Of a stretch of 64,000 nucleotides of DNA, positions 45,265 to 57,382 are shown one piece after another (the first letter of the stretch is position 1; every line of letters starts with the position of its first letter). Below the pieces are notes generated by a model. That model searched no databases. It saw only the letters and a program-made list of their open reading frames with translations, and had not been told where the DNA came from. The position numbers and the translations under genes were made by a program. Origin of the DNA: Chelatococcus albus (GTDB lineage Bacteria; Pseudomonadota; Alphaproteobacteria; Rhizobiales; Beijerinckiaceae); NCBI RefSeq assembly GCF_030067675.1, contig NZ_JASJEV010000010.1:41001-105000 (forward strand). Reading direction: 5' to 3'.

Positions 45265-46533
45265 TCAGCCGAGCCAGGGAGGCAGGCGATCGAGGCCGAT
45301 GAGATCGTCGTAGGTCGGGCGCGGCCGGACGACGGCGTGGTCCGCCCCGCGCACCATCACCTCGGGCACGAGGAGGCGGGTGTTGTAGGTCGACGCCTGC
45401 ACGGCGCCGTAGGCCCCAGCCGTCATGACGGCGAGGAGGTCGCCGGGCTTCACGTCCGTGAGGTCGCGGCCGAGCGCGAGATAGTCGCCCGTCTCGCACA
45501 CCGGGCCGACCACGTCCGCGACGAGGCGCGGCGCATCGACCGCCGCCTGCACCACGGGCTTGATGTCGTGATGGGCGTCGTAGAGGGTCGGGCGGATCAG
45601 GTCGTTCATTGCCGCGTCGACGATGACGAAGGTCTTGCCCTCGCCCTCCTTCACGTAGATCACGCGGGTGACGAGGATGCCGGCGTTGCCGGCCATGAGC
45701 CGCCCCGGCTCGAAGACGAGCTTCAGGCCGAGCCCCGCGGCATGTCGCTTGATGATGGCGGCATAGGCCTGCGGATCCGGCGGCGGCTCGTTGTCTTCGC
45801 GGTAGGGCACGCCGAGGCCGCCGCCCACGTCGATGTGATGCAGGCGGTGGCCGTCCGCCATCAGGTCGCGGGCGAGCTCGGAAAGAAGGGCCGTCGCGTT
45901 GTCGAAGGGCGAGAGGTCGATGATCTGGCTGCCGATGTGCATGTCGACGCCGGTCACCGCGATGCCCGGCAGGCGCGCGGCGCGGGCATAGACCTCCCGG
46001 GCGCGCGAGATCGGGATGCCGAACTTGTTGTCGAACTTGCCGGTCGAGATCTTGGCGTGGGTCTTGGCGTCCACGTCCGGATTGACCCGAATCGAGATGG
46101 GCGCCGGCCGGCCCATGCTGGCGGCGACCTCGGAGAGCGCTTCGAGCTCCGGCTCCGATTCGACGTTGAAGCACAGGATGCCCTCGCTGAGGGCATAGGC
46201 CATCTCGGCCCGCGTCTTGCCGACGCCCGAGAAGACGATGCGTTCGGCCGGCACGCCGGCCGAGCGGGCGCGCCTGAGCTCGCCCTCGGACACGGTGTCC
46301 ATGCCGGCGCCGAGGCGCGCCAGCGTCGCGAGCACCGCCTGGTTGGAATTCGCCTTGAGCGCGTAGCAGACGAGCGACGGCACGTCCGCAAAGGCTTCCG
46401 AGAAGACACGGAAGTGCCGCTCCAGCGTCGCCGTCGAGTAGCAGTAGAACGGCGTGCCGACCGTCTCGGCAATGCTGCGAAGATCGACATCTTCGGCGTG
46501 CATGACGCCGCCGCGATAGGCGAAGTGGTGCAT
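45265..46533 (-). CDS. lysA: Diaminopimelate decarboxylase
   Basis: This 422-residue PLP enzyme makes lysine from meso-diaminopimelate. It has the alanine-racemase-like TIM barrel with PLP Lys60 in CYALKANSN, the barrel motifs GVDMHIGSQI and FEPGRLMAGN, and the C-terminal VCETGDYLALGRD segment. Start MHHFAY matches the family. It is the third gene of argH-lptM-lysA-TIGR02302. Confidence 0.97.
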   Translation of the reverse strand: MHHFAYRGGVMHAEDVDLRSIAETVGTPFYCYSTATLERHFRVFSEAFADVPSLVCYALKANSNQAVLATLARLGAGMDTVSEGELRRARSAGVPAERIVFSGVGKTRAEMAYALSEGILCFNVESEPELEALSEVAASMGRPAPISIRVNPDVDAKTHAKISTGKFDNKFGIPISRAREVYARAARLPGIAVTGVDMHIGSQIIDLSPFDNATALLSELARDLMADGHRLHHIDVGGGLGVPYREDNEPPPDPQAYAAIIKRHAAGLGLKLVFEPGRLMAGNAGILVTRVIYVKEGEGKTFVIVDAAMNDLIRPTLYDAHHDIKPVVQAAVDAPRLVADVVGPVCETGDYLALGRDLTDVKPGDLLAVMTAGAYGAVQASTYNTRLLVPEVMVRGADHAVVRPRPTYDDLIGLDRLPPWLG

Positions 46534-46568
46534 GGGTCTGGCCGCCGGATCTGCGCCGGAAGGGAAGG

Positions 46569-46838
46569 TCAGAGAAGCGGATCGAGGATGAAGGGCTCGT
46601 TCGGCACGCTCGTCGCGCGCGGCTGCTTCTTCGGCGTGCCGATGGGCGAGGGGGTCATGCTGCCGCCCCCCGGCTCCGCCTTCTCCTCCTTGGGGGCGGA
46701 CGGGTCCGGCGGCGGTTCGAGCGGGCCACGACGGCCGCAGGCGGCGACGAGGAGCGACAGGCCGGCTGCGACGAGCGCGAGGCGGACGTAAGGCGGGAGG
46801 GATCGAGGCACCGGCGGGATCTCCGAAGTCGGGCGCAC
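46569..46838 (-). CDS. lptM: LPS translocon maturation chaperone LptM (lipoprotein)
   Basis: This 89-residue lipoprotein has a lipobox with Cys34 in LLVAACGRRGPLEPP. The CGxxGPLxxP motif just after the lipidated cysteine is the LptM (YifL) signature; the rest is Pro/Lys-rich and disordered. LptM helps assemble the LptD/E outer-membrane translocon. The start is GTG at 46838. Its place between argH and lysA is standard for Hyphomicrobiales. Confidence 0.9.
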   Translation of the reverse strand: MRPTSEIPPVPRSLPPYVRLALVAAGLSLLVAACGRRGPLEPPPDPSAPKEEKAEPGGGSMTPSPIGTPKKQPRATSVPNEPFILDPLL

Positions 46839-46899
46839 TATAGCGAAAGGATCGGACCGCGCGAGCCCCGTGATGGGGCTCCGCGCCGCAGCGTCGGGC

Positions 46900-48309
46900 T
46901 CAGGAGCCGGCGGGCTTGGCCTTGCGCCCCTTCTCCAGCTTCTTCAGCCAGCGTCGCGCCTCGCGACGCACGTTGGCAGGTGCCGTGCCGCCGTAGCTCG
47001 TGCGGCTTCTCACCGAACGTTCGACGCCCAGCACGCCGAATACGTCCTCGGTGATCCGGGGCTCGACGTCCTGCATGTCGGTAAGGGGCAGCTTCTCCAG
47101 GTCGACGCCGCGCTCTGCCGCCAGGGCAACGAGCCGGCCGGTGACATGATGGGCGTCACGGAAGGGCATGCCGATGACGCGCACCAGCCAGTCGGCGAGG
47201 TCGGTCGCCGTGGCGTAGCCGATGCCGGCGGCGCGCTTCATGCGCTTCAGGTCGGGCTGCATGTCGCGCACCATGCCGGTCACCGCGGCGAGGCACAGGG
47301 AGAGCGACTGCAGGGCGTCGAAGGTTCCTTCCTTGTCCTCCTGCATGTCCTTGGAATAGGCGAGCGGCAGGCCCTTCATGACGACGAGCAGCGCCTGCAG
47401 GGCGCCGAGCACGCGCCCGGCCTTGCCGCGCGTGAGCTCCGCCGCGTCGGGGTTGCGCTTCTGCGGCATGATGGACGAGCCGGTTGTGAACTTGTCCGAC
47501 AGGGCCACGAAGCCGAATTGGGGCGTCGTCCACAGCACGATTTCTTCGGCGAAGCGCGACAGGTGAACGGCGCAGATGGCCGCGGCGGAGAGGGTCTCCA
47601 GGGCGAAGTCGCGGTCTGACACCGAATCGAGGGAGTTCGCCGTCGGCCGGTCGAAGCCGAGGAGTCGGGCCGTCATGAAGCGGTCGATGGGGAAGGAGGT
47701 GCCGGCGAGCGCCGCGGCGCCGAGCGGGCATTCATTGAGCCGCTTGCGCGCGTCGGCGAGGCGGCCGCGATCGCGGCCGAGCATCTCGACATAGGCGAGC
47801 AGGTGATGGCCGAAGGTCACGGGCTGGGCCGACTGCAGATGCGTGAAGCCCGGCATGACGGCCCCGGCAAAGGCAAGCGCCTTCTCCGCCAGCGCCCGCT
47901 GCAGATCGGCCATCTGCTCGTCGAGCGTGTCGATCGTGTCGCGCACCCACAGCTTCATGTCGGTGGCGACCTGGTCGTTGCGCGAGCGTGCCGTGTGCAG
48001 CCGCCCAGCGGCGGGGCCGACGATGTCCTTCAGCCGCGATTCCACGTTCATGTGGATGTCTTCGAGCGCCCGCGAGAACGTGAAGTCGCCCGCCTCGATT
48101 TCGGCGCGGACGGCCGCGAGACCCTTCGCGATCGCGTCGGCATCGGCCGTGGCGACGATCCCCGTCTCGGCGAGCATGGCGACATGCGCCAACGAGCCGC
48201 GGATGTCCTGGCCGGCAAGACGCTTGTCGAAATCGATGGAGGCGTTGATCTCCTCCATGATCGCATCGGGACCGCTGGCGAAGCGGCCCCCCCACATCCG
48301 GTTGCTCAT
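46900..48309 (-). CDS. argH: Argininosuccinate lyase
   Basis: This 469-residue enzyme cleaves argininosuccinate to arginine and fumarate. It has the family signatures [31 protein letters not shown] and the catalytic-loop [13 protein letters not shown] Lys/Arg-rich C-terminus ([15 protein letters not shown]) extends slightly beyond the conserved fold. Its ATG is only 24 bases from the divergent tlpA start. Confidence 0.97.
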   Translation of the reverse strand: MSNRMWGGRFASGPDAIMEEINASIDFDKRLAGQDIRGSLAHVAMLAETGIVATADADAIAKGLAAVRAEIEAGDFTFSRALEDIHMNVESRLKDIVGPAAGRLHTARSRNDQVATDMKLWVRDTIDTLDEQMADLQRALAEKALAFAGAVMPGFTHLQSAQPVTFGHHLLAYVEMLGRDRGRLADARKRLNECPLGAAALAGTSFPIDRFMTARLLGFDRPTANSLDSVSDRDFALETLSAAAICAVHLSRFAEEIVLWTTPQFGFVALSDKFTTGSSIMPQKRNPDAAELTRGKAGRVLGALQALLVVMKGLPLAYSKDMQEDKEGTFDALQSLSLCLAAVTGMVRDMQPDLKRMKRAAGIGYATATDLADWLVRVIGMPFRDAHHVTGRLVALAAERGVDLEKLPLTDMQDVEPRITEDVFGVLGVERSVRSRTSYGGTAPANVRREARRWLKKLEKGRKAKPAGS

Positions 48310-48333
48310 CGTTCCTCACCGTTCCTGGGTGCC

Positions 48334-48981
48334 ATGACCGACACGACCAAAAGCTCGCGCCGCCCTCTCGTCCTTGCCGCCATCGCCGGTCTGGCGGTGA
48401 TCGGAGCTGCCGCAGCCCTATACGGGACGCGACCGTCCGGCGGCAACGGCGAGAACGCACAATGCCGCGCAGCCGCGCCGGTCGTTGAGCGCATGGCGCC
48501 GCTCGCCAGGGGCGAGGTCGCGGCCGTGCAGGTGGCGAAGGAGCCGCGAGCGCTGCCGGCTCTCGCCTTCACCGGCCCCGACGGCAAGCCGAGGACGCTC
48601 GCCGATTTCAAGGGCAAGACGGTCCTGCTCAACCTGTGGGCGACCTGGTGCGCACCCTGCCGCAAGGAGATGCCGGCGCTCGATGCCCTGCAGGCGAAGC
48701 TCGGCGCGGAGGACTTCGAGGTCGTGGCCGTGAACATCGACACGCGCAATCTCGACCGGCCGAAGAGCTGGCTCGCGGAAGTCGGTGTCAGGAACCTCGC
48801 CTATTATTCCGACCCTGAGGCCAAGACGTTCCAGGAGCTGAAGGCCGTCGGCAAGGCCTTTGGCATGCCGACGACGGTGCTCGTCGGCAAGGACGGCTGC
48901 GAGCTCGCCCATCTCTCGGGGCCGGCGGAATGGGCCTCGGACGACGCCGTGGCCCTGCTGCGCGCCGCCCTCGGGCGCTGA
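48334..48981 (+). CDS. tlpA: Thiol:disulfide interchange protein TlpA
   Basis: This 215-residue protein has an N-terminal membrane anchor (about 11-30) and a periplasmic thioredoxin domain with the active site Cys106-Ala-Pro-Cys109 in LNLWATWCAPCRKEM and the cis-Pro in FGMPTTVLV. TlpA keeps cysteines of cytochrome oxidase assembly factors reduced. The divergent spacing of 24 bases from argH is tight. Confidence 0.93.
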   Translation: MTDTTKSSRRPLVLAAIAGLAVIGAAAALYGTRPSGGNGENAQCRAAAPVVERMAPLARGEVAAVQVAKEPRALPALAFTGPDGKPRTLADFKGKTVLLNLWATWCAPCRKEMPALDALQAKLGAEDFEVVAVNIDTRNLDRPKSWLAEVGVRNLAYYSDPEAKTFQELKAVGKAFGMPTTVLVGKDGCELAHLSGPAEWASDDAVALLRAALGR

Positions 48982-49098
48982 CGGGCGGCGGCTGCCCGCC
49001 CGCCCGCGGGGCCGCGTACCTGCATGCGTAACGGGACGTTAGGCAATCCCTCCCTAGGCTCGCCCGTCACGGCTGTTCTTCCGCGCCGGATCGATTGC

Positions 49099-50424
49099 AT
49101 GCAGACCGTCATCACGCTCGCGGACCGCGTGCGGCTCTATGATCTCGACGCCTGCGGGCCGGCGATCCGCGCGCTCGAGCCGTTCGTCGCATCGGTCCTG
49201 CCGGCGGTCGTCGAGGAATATCTCGCCCGGCACCGGGCGATCCCCACCCTTGGTGAGCTGTTCCGCAGGCACGAGCGGGACATCGTCGCGCTGGAGACGG
49301 AGCATGTCGCCGTGCTCTTCGCGGGGGATCTCGGGGAGGATTATCGCGCCAGCGCCGAACGCCTGATGCAGGGGCACAAGCATCTGGGCACGAGCCCTCG
49401 CTCGCACATCATGTTCTCCAACCTGCTCGCCGTGCGGACGGGCGCGGCGATCGACCGGAGACTATGGTGGGGGCGGCGCCGCGCGGCCCGTGCGCTCCTG
49501 TCGCGCCTGGCAGGATTCGACATCGCGACGATCGCCGCCCTGGAATCGGCCGCGGCCGGCGAGGCGGCGGTGGCGCGGCGCGCCATGATCGAGAGCGCGA
49601 TCGCCCGTTTCGACGGTTCCGTCTACGGCATCGTCGCGGCCCTGCGCGATGCCGCTTCCACCTTCGCGGTCACGTCCGCCGACCTGCAGGCCGTCGCCGA
49701 TGCCACGACACGGCGCAACGCGGCGGCGGTGCGCTCCGCCGAGGAAAGCCTCGCCAGCGTCTGGCAGACGGCGACCGGCACCCAGGACCTGAGGCACTCG
49801 TTCGAGGGGGTGAGCACGCAGGTCGAGCGCGGCCTCGCCTCCGCCGACACGGCAGCGGCAGCCATCGAGCGCTCGCGCAGCTCGATCGCCATGCTCGCCG
49901 AGACCGTCGAGCGCATCGGCTCGGTCGTCGACCTCATCTCGACCGTCGCAGCGCAGACGAACCTGCTCGCGCTCAACGCCACCATCGAGGCGGCCCGGGC
50001 AGGCGAGGCCGGCCGCGGCTTTGCGGTGGTGGCGCAGGAAGTCAAGGCGCTCGCCGGCCAGACGAGCCGCGCCACCGGAGAGATCGCCGCGGCGATCGCG
50101 GAGATTCAGGGACGCACGCAGCAGACGGTGACCGACATCGCCGAGGTGGCGAGCACCATGCAGGGGATGATGGCTGTCTCCGGCGCCATCCGCCACGCGA
50201 TCGACGCGCAGGAGGCGGCCACCGCCGAGATGACCGGGAACATCGACGCATCGGCCGACAGCACGCGCCGCTCGGTCGAGGAGATCGTGGCGGCGGGCGA
50301 GGCCGTCTCGGCCATGGCCAGCCAGGCGGGCGAGATGGTGGCGGCTTCCGGGCGCCTGTCGCAGACGGCAGCCGACCTCGCAGCCTGCGTGGCCGTGTTC
50401 TTCGACGACGTGCGCGCCGCATGA
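49099..50424 (+). CDS. Globin-coupled methyl-accepting chemotaxis protein
   Basis: This 441-residue transducer has no TM helix. The first 165 residues show the globin-coupled sensor pattern: helix [26 protein letters not shown] followed by the proximal haem His93 in [12 protein letters not shown]. The rest is a chemoreceptor signalling domain with the [30 protein letters not shown] hairpin tip. Such HemAT-type proteins sense oxygen or other gases in the cytoplasm. The TIGxxH-type motif fits but several globin residues differ. ATG 49099 begins the conserved domain; an open frame upstream adds 25 unconserved residues. No CheR tether is seen at the C-terminus. Confidence 0.85.
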   Translation: MQTVITLADRVRLYDLDACGPAIRALEPFVASVLPAVVEEYLARHRAIPTLGELFRRHERDIVALETEHVAVLFAGDLGEDYRASAERLMQGHKHLGTSPRSHIMFSNLLAVRTGAAIDRRLWWGRRRAARALLSRLAGFDIATIAALESAAAGEAAVARRAMIESAIARFDGSVYGIVAALRDAASTFAVTSADLQAVADATTRRNAAAVRSAEESLASVWQTATGTQDLRHSFEGVSTQVERGLASADTAAAAIERSRSSIAMLAETVERIGSVVDLISTVAAQTNLLALNATIEAARAGEAGRGFAVVAQEVKALAGQTSRATGEIAAAIAEIQGRTQQTVTDIAEVASTMQGMMAVSGAIRHAIDAQEAATAEMTGNIDASADSTRRSVEEIVAAGEAVSAMASQAGEMVAASGRLSQTAADLAACVAVFFDDVRAA

Positions 50425-50512
50425 CGCCGCGCCGAAGGCGCAGCGGGATGACCCGTCAGCGCCGAAGAAGAAGGGCGCCGTCGCAGCCCCTTCCCGATCG
50501 CGAAAGCCGGGC

Positions 50513-50854
50513 TCAGCCCTTCGCGGGCGCCTTCACGGCGATGCCCTTGTCGGCGAGATGCTGCTGCAGCTCGCCCGACTGGAACATCTCGCGCACGATG
50601 TCGCAGCCGCCGACGAACTCGCCCTTGACGTAGAGCTGCGGGATGGTCGGCCAGTTGGTGTAGTCCTTGATGCCCTGACGCACGGCCTCGTTCTCGAGGA
50701 CATTGATGCCCTTGTAGGGCACGCCGAGGTAATCGAGGATCTGCACGACCTGGCCCGAGAAGCCGCACATGGGAAACTGCGGCGTGCCCTTCATGAAGAG
50801 CACCACGTCGTTGGTCTTCACCTCGTTGTCGATAAAGGCGTGAGCGTCAGTCAT
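50513..50854 (-). CDS. grxD: Monothiol glutaredoxin Grx4 type
   Basis: This 113-residue protein has the monothiol CGFS active site (Cys30) in FPMCGFSGQ, the WPTIPQLYVKGEFVGGCDIV glutathione-binding segment, and the length of the CGFS class that carries or delivers 2Fe-2S clusters with BolA. It follows bolA, 49 bases away on the same strand. Confidence 0.95.
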   Translation of the reverse strand: MTDAHAFIDNEVKTNDVVLFMKGTPQFPMCGFSGQVVQILDYLGVPYKGINVLENEAVRQGIKDYTNWPTIPQLYVKGEFVGGCDIVREMFQSGELQQHLADKGIAVKAPAKG

Positions 50855-50903
50855 CTTTCGTTCCTTTGCGGCGCGCCGTTCAAGGGCGGCGGCCTTCCTC
50901 AGT

Positions 50904-51140
50904 TCAATTGTCGGAGGCGAGCGTCGTCAGTGCAAGGGCATGCAGGGTTCCGCCCATGCGCCCCTTGAGCGCGGCATAGACCATCTGGTGCTGCTGCACG
51001 CGGCTCTTGCCCTTGAACGACGGTGAAATTACGGTCGCGGCGTAGTGGTCGCCGTCGCCGGCGAGATCGCGGATCTCCACCTTCGCGTCGGGAATATGCG
51101 CCTTGATCATCTCCTCGATCTCGCGCGCGTCCATGGCCAT
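50904..51140 (-). CDS. bolA: BolA-family protein
   Basis: This 78-residue protein has the BolA fold with VEIRDLAGDGDHYAATVIS and the FKGKSRVQQHQMVYAAL helix whose His binds iron-sulfur clusters with a monothiol glutaredoxin. It lies between purL and grxD on the same strand, the usual alphaproteobacterial arrangement. Confidence 0.95.
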   Translation of the reverse strand: MAMDAREIEEMIKAHIPDAKVEIRDLAGDGDHYAATVISPSFKGKSRVQQHQMVYAALKGRMGGTLHALALTTLASDN

Positions 51141-51174
51141 GTGCGTCGTCCCCCTGGATCGCCCCGGTCGCGGA

Positions 51175-53412
<2,238 letters not shown>

Positions 53413-53628
53413 CGCGGGCTCGGCACGGGCTGACGGGAGACATCTCGAGCCCCGGCCATAGCTGCTTGGGCCCCGCAAGGCAATCGCCGGCCCGGCGCCG
53501 CCGAACGGCTGCGGCTTCATGCCCAAGGCCGAAATCGGGGCTGAGTCTGCGATTGCATCCAGAGTTTCGCAAGGAATGCATGGCATGACGGAGCGCCTTC
53601 ACGGCGCGGCCCAAGGCCTGGGAGTGTC

Positions 53629-54858
53629 ATGCCGATGTCTCTTACTGCACGTTTCCGCCGAGACGAGCGCGGCGGCATCGCCATCATGTTCGCGCTCATC
53701 CTCCTGCCGCTGATCCTGGCGATCGGCGTTGCCATCGACTATTCGCGCGCCGCCGCCGCGCGCACGCAACTGCACATGGCGCTCGACGCGGCAGCACTCA
53801 CGGCGGCGCGGGAGGCGGCCTCGACGCCCGACGACAAGATCCTCAAGGCCCGCGCCCTCGCCATTCTGAAGGCCAACTTCAAGGTGGCCGGGGACGACAT
53901 GGATCCCGTCTTCGACCTGAAACGCACCGACAAGAAGATCTTCGTCACCGCCGAAGCCAGGGTGCCGGCGGGCTTCATGTCCCTCTTCTCGCAAGACTCC
54001 ATCTCCGTCTCCGCGCAGACGGAGGCAACCTGGGGCCTGAAGAAGATCGAGCTCGCGCTCGTCCTCGACAACACGGGCTCGATGTCCTCCCGCAACAAGA
54101 TGACCGAACTCAAGAAGGCGTCGAAGGACCTCCTGAACATCCTGAAGACGGCCTCGCCGGAGAAGGGCGTCATCCGCGTGTCGGTCGTGCCCTTCGCCAC
54201 CCAGGTCCGCATGGACACGGCCTTCGTGAACAAGAAGGCGATCATTGAATTCAACCCGGCGGGCATGAACCCGGGCGACAAGGTCAACGAATATTCCTGG
54301 GCCGGCTGCCTGACCGACCGCGACAAGTCCTACGACGTCGACGACACGGCGCCGGATCCCGTGAAGGGCCGCGCGACGCTCTATCCGGCCATGCGCTGCG
54401 TCACCAACATCGCGCGGGTGCAGCCGCTGACGGACGACTTCGCCAAGCTGGAGACGGTGATCGATAGCATGGTCGCCACAGGCAACACCAACATCACCAT
54501 CGGCGTTGCCCACGGCCTCGCAACGCTCTCACCGCACCAGCCCTATACGGGCGCTGCCGCATTCGGCACCGAGGATCTCGAAAAGTTCATGATCGTGCTG
54601 ACCGACGGTGACAACACGCAGAACAGGTTCGGGGACTCGGGCAGCGTGATTGACGACCGCACCCGGCGGGCCTGCAACTCGGTCAAGAATCAGAAGGTGC
54701 GCCTCTACACGATCCGGGTGATCGAGGGCGATGCGGGGCTGTTGCGCAGCTGCGCCACCTCATCGGAGATGTTCTACGACGTGAAATCGGCGAGCGAACT
54801 GTCGCCGGTGTTCCAGAAGATCGCCCAGGAGATCGCCTCGCTCCGCCTGACGCAGTGA
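53629..54858 (+). CDS. TadG-like pilus-assembly/VWA protein
   Basis: This 409-residue protein begins with the TadE/TadG motif DERGGIAIMFALILLPLILAIGVAIDYSRAA (a type IV prepilin-like membrane segment that keeps Flp/Tad assembly proteins anchored) followed by a von Willebrand A domain with the metal-site motif DNTGSMSSRNK and a second VWA block FMIVLTDGDNTQN. Six cysteine-containing turns, for example AGCLTDRDKS, may be disulfide-bonded. No other tad genes are present, so its partner is outside the window. It is the only plus-strand gene inside the purine run. Confidence 0.85.
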   Translation: MPMSLTARFRRDERGGIAIMFALILLPLILAIGVAIDYSRAAAARTQLHMALDAAALTAAREAASTPDDKILKARALAILKANFKVAGDDMDPVFDLKRTDKKIFVTAEARVPAGFMSLFSQDSISVSAQTEATWGLKKIELALVLDNTGSMSSRNKMTELKKASKDLLNILKTASPEKGVIRVSVVPFATQVRMDTAFVNKKAIIEFNPAGMNPGDKVNEYSWAGCLTDRDKSYDVDDTAPDPVKGRATLYPAMRCVTNIARVQPLTDDFAKLETVIDSMVATGNTNITIGVAHGLATLSPHQPYTGAAAFGTEDLEKFMIVLTDGDNTQNRFGDSGSVIDDRTRRACNSVKNQKVRLYTIRVIEGDAGLLRSCATSSEMFYDVKSASELSPVFQKIAQEIASLRLTQ

Positions 54859-54921
54859 GGCGCAGCGGACCGCCGCCCAAGGCGGCGGGTTCTGGCCGGC
54901 ACAGCGCGAGGCGTCGGCCCG

Positions 54922-55620
54922 TCAGGCGGCGGTCCTCAGGCCGGCAACCAGGCTGTCGAAGAGGCCGCGCCCGTCGGTGCCGCCGACGAGGTTGTCGATC
55001 AGGTTTTCCGGATGCGGCATCATGCCGAGCACGTTGAAGCGCTCGGAATAGATGCCGGCGATGGCGCTGAAGGAGCCGTTCGGATTGGCCTCTCGCGTCA
55101 CCGTGCCGGAGGCGTCGCAATAGCGGAAGGCAACACGCCCCTCGCCGTCGAGCCGGGCGAAGGTTTCGGCATCGGCGGCGTAGTTGCCCTCGCCGTGGGC
55201 GATGCACACGTCAATCACCTGCCCGCGCGCGTAGCGATTGGTGAAGGGGGTGTCTGCGCGCTCGACGAGGAGGTGCTGGCGCCGGCAGACGAAGTGCAGG
55301 TCCGCGTTGCGCATGAGCACGCCGGGCAGCAGGCCCGACTCGCACAGGATCTGGAAGCCGTTGCAGATGCCGAGCACCAGGCCGCCCCGGGCGGCATGCG
55401 CCCGCACGGCGTCCATGATGGCGGCGCGGCCGGCGATGGCGCCGCAGCGCAGGTAGTCGCCGTAGGAGAAGCCGCCAGGCAGCACCGCGAGGTCGGTGCC
55501 GGCGGGCAGCTCATGGTCGGCGTGCCACACGCTGACGACGGTCGCGCCGGCCTGGCGGAGGGCGCGCGCCACGTCGTGGTCGCGGTTGGAGCCGGGAAAA
55601 ACGATGACGGCGGCCTTCAT
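54922..55620 (-). CDS. purQ: FGAM synthase glutaminase subunit PurQ
   Basis: This 232-residue class I glutamine amidotransferase has the nucleophile Cys86 in [13 protein letters not shown] and the His/Glu pair in [11 protein letters not shown]. It feeds ammonia to PurL. It starts 18 bases after purS on the same strand; the small-type purS/Q/L system is standard for alphaproteobacteria. Confidence 0.96.
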   Translation of the reverse strand: MKAAVIVFPGSNRDHDVARALRQAGATVVSVWHADHELPAGTDLAVLPGGFSYGDYLRCGAIAGRAAIMDAVRAHAARGGLVLGICNGFQILCESGLLPGVLMRNADLHFVCRRQHLLVERADTPFTNRYARGQVIDVCIAHGEGNYAADAETFARLDGEGRVAFRYCDASGTVTREANPNGSFSAIAGIYSERFNVLGMMPHPENLIDNLVGGTDGRGLFDSLVAGLRTAA

Positions 55621-55638
55621 CGCGACCTCGCTACCTCT

Positions 55639-55881
55639 TCAGCCCTGGATCTCGATGCGATAGTTCTCGATCACCGTATTGGCGAGGAGCTTTTCGCAGG
55701 CGTCCTTCAGCACGGCCTCGGCGGCCTCCCGGTCCGCGGTCGTCAGCTCGAGGTCGAAGACCTTGCCCTGGCGCACGCTGCCGACGCCCTCGATGCCGAG
55801 CGACTTCAAGGCACCTTCGATGGCCTTGCCCTGCGGATCGAGCACGCCGGTCTTGAGGGTCACGGTCACGCGGGCTTTCAT
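55639..55881 (-). CDS. purS: FGAM synthase subunit PurS
   Basis: This 80-residue protein bridges PurQ and PurL. It has the PurS pattern VTLKTGVLDPQGKAIEGALKSLG and VRQGKVFDLELTT. ATG 55881 is chosen; the in-frame ATG at 55938 adds an unconserved 19-residue leader. Confidence 0.95.
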   Translation of the reverse strand: MKARVTVTLKTGVLDPQGKAIEGALKSLGIEGVGSVRQGKVFDLELTTADREAAEAVLKDACEKLLANTVIENYRIEIQG

Positions 55882-55989
55882 GCAGGTCTCCGAGCTTTCG
55901 GGCGGAACGCCCCCGCATAGAGCGAAATCGCCTTGCACTCAACCGTGGGGCGGGACCTCGGTAGCGGGAAGGGCGCCCGGGAGCGCGAC

Positions 55990-56523
55990 TCACCCGTGCA
56001 CCGCCGCCTGCGCATTGGCACTGGCGGCGTCCATGTCCGGGGCGATGGAGAGGAGGAGGCGCAGCCGGTCGCCCTCGTCGCGGGCGAGGATGACCACTGC
56101 CGCGGCCCGGCCCGTGCCGTCGCCCGGCGTGATGAGGACGCGCGCGCCGCGGAAGCCTCCGGTCGCGAATGGCTCGGCGCGCGCATGGGCTCGGTTCCTG
56201 CGCTTCGCCCTCTCATTCCTGTCGGCCGGGGCTGCCAGAAGGCGGTCCGGCCGTGCCAGCGTCGCCGCGACCTGCCGGGCGGTCTCGCCACGGGCCTCGA
56301 AGGCGACCACCATCGCCTCCTGGCGGCAGGCGGGCCGCGGGCACACCACCCATTCCCTCGGCGTCAGCCCGTCGTTGATCAGCCAGTCGCGCACCGGCGG
56401 GCGCTCCCAGCCGCTCGCCGCCGGCAGTTCGGCGAAGCCGGGTCCGTAGCCGCCGCAGGAGGCGACCAGGGCCGCCGCCATGGGCGCGAGAGCGATCCGC
56501 AGCGGGCGGAGACGGCCGGTCAT
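55990..56523 (-). CDS. Lipoprotein of unknown function between purS and purC
   Basis: This 177-residue protein has a lipobox with Cys23 in AALVASCGG and a short mature domain with conserved-looking segments SGWERPPVRDWLINDGLTPREWVVCPRPACRQE and VLITPGDGTGRAAAVVILARDEG. The Cys in the CPRPAC pair could bind metal or form a disulfide. I do not recognise the family. It lies in the same direction as purC upstream and purS downstream. Confidence 0.75.
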   Translation of the reverse strand: MTGRLRPLRIALAPMAAALVASCGGYGPGFAELPAASGWERPPVRDWLINDGLTPREWVVCPRPACRQEAMVVAFEARGETARQVAATLARPDRLLAAPADRNERAKRRNRAHARAEPFATGGFRGARVLITPGDGTGRAAAVVILARDEGDRLRLLLSIAPDMDAASANAQAAVHG

Positions 56524-56617
56524 CGCACGGGAAGGGCAGAACGAGAGTGGACGGGGATCTCGTGAAAACGGGGGCGCGCGGCCCCCGTTTGTCGTGCGAA
56601 CGCCGCTGTGCCGATGC

Positions 56618-57382
56618 TCACTGCACCAGGCGCGGGCCGCTGTGGCCGGGGCGCTCGTTCTCGGAAAGGATGCCGAGGCGCCGCGCCACTTCCGAATAGG
56701 CCTCGATCAGGCCGCCCATGTCCTTGCGGAAGCGATCCTTGTCCATCTTGTCGTTCGACTTGATGTCCCACAGGCGGCAGGAATCGGGCGAGATCTCGTC
56801 GGCCACGACGATGCGCATCATGTCGCCTTCCCACAGGCGACCTGTCTCCATCTTGAAGTCGACGAGGCGGATGCCGACGCCGAGGAAGAGGCCGGAGAGG
56901 AAATCGTTGACGCGGATGGCGAGCGCCATGATGTCGTCGATCTCCTGCGGTGTCGCCCAGCCGAAGGCGGTGATGTGCTCCTCCGAGACCATCGGATCGC
57001 CCAGCGCGTCGTTCTTGTAGTAGAACTCGATGATCGAGCGCGGCAGCTGCGTGCCCTCCTCAATGCCGAGGCGCTGCGACAGCGATCCCGCCGCCACATT
57101 CCGCACCACGATCTCGAGGGGAATGATCTCCACTTCGCGGATCAGCTGCTCGCGCATGTTGAGCCGCTTGATGAAGTGAGTCGGCACGCCGATGTCGTTG
57201 AGGTTCTGGAAGATGTACTCGGAGATGCGGTTGTTGAGCACACCCTTGCCGTCGATCACCTCGTGCTTCTTGGCGTTGAAGGCGGTCGCATCGTCCTTGA
57301 AATGCTGGATCAGGGTGCCGGGCTCCGGGCCCTCGTAGAGCACCTTTGCCTTGCCCTCGTAGATACGACGGCGACGGTTCAT
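56618..57382 (-). CDS. purC: SAICAR synthase
   Basis: This 254-residue ATP-dependent ligase joins CAIR and aspartate in purine synthesis. It has [32 protein letters not shown], the [21 protein letters not shown] loop and the [12 protein letters not shown] segment. Start MNRRRR (57382) is the usual family N-terminus; ATG 57412 ([10 protein letters not shown]) is a possible longer start with GGAG upstream. It is the first gene of the minus-strand purine run. Confidence 0.96.
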   Translation of the reverse strand: MNRRRRIYEGKAKVLYEGPEPGTLIQHFKDDATAFNAKKHEVIDGKGVLNNRISEYIFQNLNDIGVPTHFIKRLNMREQLIREVEIIPLEIVVRNVAAGSLSQRLGIEEGTQLPRSIIEFYYKNDALGDPMVSEEHITAFGWATPQEIDDIMALAIRVNDFLSGLFLGVGIRLVDFKMETGRLWEGDMMRIVVADEISPDSCRLWDIKSNDKMDKDRFRKDMGGLIEAYSEVARRLGILSENERPGHSGPRLVQ

